Shown here in pieces: positions 5,306 to 6,197 of a stretch of DNA of 6,197 nucleotides. The DNA is from Clostridium sp. 26_22 (GTDB taxonomy: Bacteria; Bacillota; Clostridia; TANB77; CAG-508): NCBI GenBank assembly GCA_001916005.1, contig MNRP01000020.1, positions 1-6,197 of the forward strand. Reading direction: 5' to 3'. The notes under the pieces are model-generated. The model worked only from the letters and a program-made list of their open reading frames with translations. It was not told the DNA's origin and did not search any database. Within the stretch, counting starts at the first letter, position 1, and each line of letters begins with the position of its first letter. Position numbers and translations under genes: made by a program.

Positions 5306-6197
5306 TTATTTTTCAATAATTTTTTTCTTTATAACAAATACACCTATTCCTAATATTACTAATGATACTATTCCAACAATTGTTGGGAATGCATAATTCA
5401 TATTAGCACCTGTACTTGGTACAACTATTGAATCTTCTGCTGAAACTACTGGTGGATATGTTGGCGGAACTACTGGTGGATTTTGTCCATCATTTGATGT
5501 TATTTTTGCAACTTCTGCATCATTATTAAATGTCATGTCTGTTGATGATGATAATAATTTTGAAACTTTTAAATCCACAGTTTTTGTATCTCCTGGTTTT
5601 ATTGGTTTTGCAATTTTATCTGTATATAATATTTTCTTATTGTCTAAATATCCCCCATCATTTACTTTTTGAGCCTTAAATTCTTGTAATTTAACTTTTG
5701 AAATCTGTTGCCAAATTGAATTTCCACTTTCATCTTTGTTATCATTATCTTCAAAACCTAAATTTTTATCTAAATAATCTATAACTGCTGATGGTGTTAA
5801 TGTTGCAATTGTTGCAATATTTCCTTCATTAATTCCATATTTATAGTAGTCTTCTGACATATAGTCTAATTCACTTTGGTTAATAGCTTTTATTTGATAT
5901 GTTATATTTAATGTTGCTCCTTCGATTAATTCATCATCTGTTTCTAGTTTTACATATCCATTTCCACTTGTTGATGGTCCCATATATGTCATATGGTTTG
6001 TTGTTCCTTCTAATTTTCCATCTTCTGTAACTTTAGCATCTGCTAACACTTGACCATTTGCCAATGTTACTTTAAATGTACTTACTCGTTTTTGTAAGTC
6101 TAATTTTTGTCTTGCTCTTTCTACTATTCCAAAGTCAACATTTTTTACTATAAATTCTACTTTGTCTGCTGTTCCATCTGTTATAGTTGTTTCATAT
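5306..6197 (-). CDS. C-terminal part of a large sortase-anchored surface protein (5' end outside the window)
   Basis: The frame stays open to the window edge, so 296 C-terminal residues are visible and the gene is partial. A TTG at 6062-6064 is an internal leucine codon, not a start. The visible part begins with a beta-rich adhesin-like region: VDFGIVERARQKLDLQKRV (about 20-38), FKVTLANGQVLADAKV, then YVKLETDDELIEGATLNITYQI (about 81-102). I recall similar blocks near the end of very large Clostridia surface proteins, but know no domain name. A proline-rich wall-spanning linker follows (NPPVVPPTYPPVV, about 239-251). The sorting signal is VPSTG (259-263, nucleotides 5408-5422), an LPXTG variant, then a hydrophobic span (about 269-289) and the basic tail KKKIIEK. 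Sortase would cleave between Thr and Gly and link the protein to peptidoglycan. The terminator follows directly. Ligand and role are unknown. Confidence 0.88.
   Translation of the reverse strand, partial: YETTITDGTADKVEFIVKNVDFGIVERARQKLDLQKRVSTFKVTLANGQVLADAKVTEDGKLEGTTNHMTYMGPSTSGNGYVKLETDDELIEGATLNITYQIKAINQSELDYMSEDYYKYGINEGNIATIATLTPSAVIDYLDKNLGFEDNDNKDESGNSIWQQISKVKLQEFKAQKVNDGGYLDNKKILYTDKIAKPIKPGDTKTVDLKVSKLLSSSTDMTFNNDAEVAKITSNDGQNPPVVPPTYPPVVSAEDSIVVPSTGANMNYAFPTIVGIVSLVILGIGVFVIKKKIIEK

Noticed and set aside
6062..6064. TTG as the start codon of the surface protein
   Set aside because: The frame continues open to the window edge with in-family sequence, no ribosome-binding site precedes it, and a wall-anchored protein needs an export signal that is absent here.

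Overview
The window is very AT-rich with dense coding and strong purine-rich Shine-Dalgarno sites. It carries the gene order SRP RNA, dnaX, ybaB/ebfC, recR, which is familiar from low-GC Firmicutes. Together with a sortase-anchored surface protein of a type I associate with gut Clostridia and a small DUF6774-like protein, this points to a member of the Clostridia, perhaps an uncultured gut lineage. That placement is inferred from gene content and was not checked by any search.

Layout. The left end (about 1-1446) is on the + strand. It holds a structured leader, a GT28-type diacylglycerol glycosyltransferase gene, and a 61-residue protein whose start codon lies inside a perfect 16-bp inverted repeat. 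Everything from 1443 to the right edge is on the - strand. Reading that strand from right to left, there is the 3' end of a large cell-wall-anchored surface protein gene (running off the window), its intrinsic terminator, a consensus promoter and tRNA-Arg(CCT), a one-pass membrane protein of unknown function that starts at TTG, a promoter and the signal recognition particle RNA, then dnaX, ybaB/ebfC and recR with gaps of about 20 nt.

How the genes work together. dnaX (replication clamp loader), ybaB/ebfC (nucleoid-associated protein) and recR (recombinational repair) form a DNA-maintenance operon directly downstream of the SRP RNA. The SRP RNA ends in an oligo-U tract just before dnaX, so the operon is probably fed partly by read-through from the strong SRP RNA promoter. 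The glycosyltransferase makes membrane or lipoteichoic-acid anchor glycolipid. The surface protein is a separate unit.

The region is mainly housekeeping, and I see no defence system, mobile element or CRISPR array. The least explained spot is 1226-1446. There the small + strand gene converges on recR, shares 4 nt with it at the stop codons, is probably covered by recR-operon antisense RNA, and has its ribosome-binding site displayed in the loop of a hairpin that buries its start codon.
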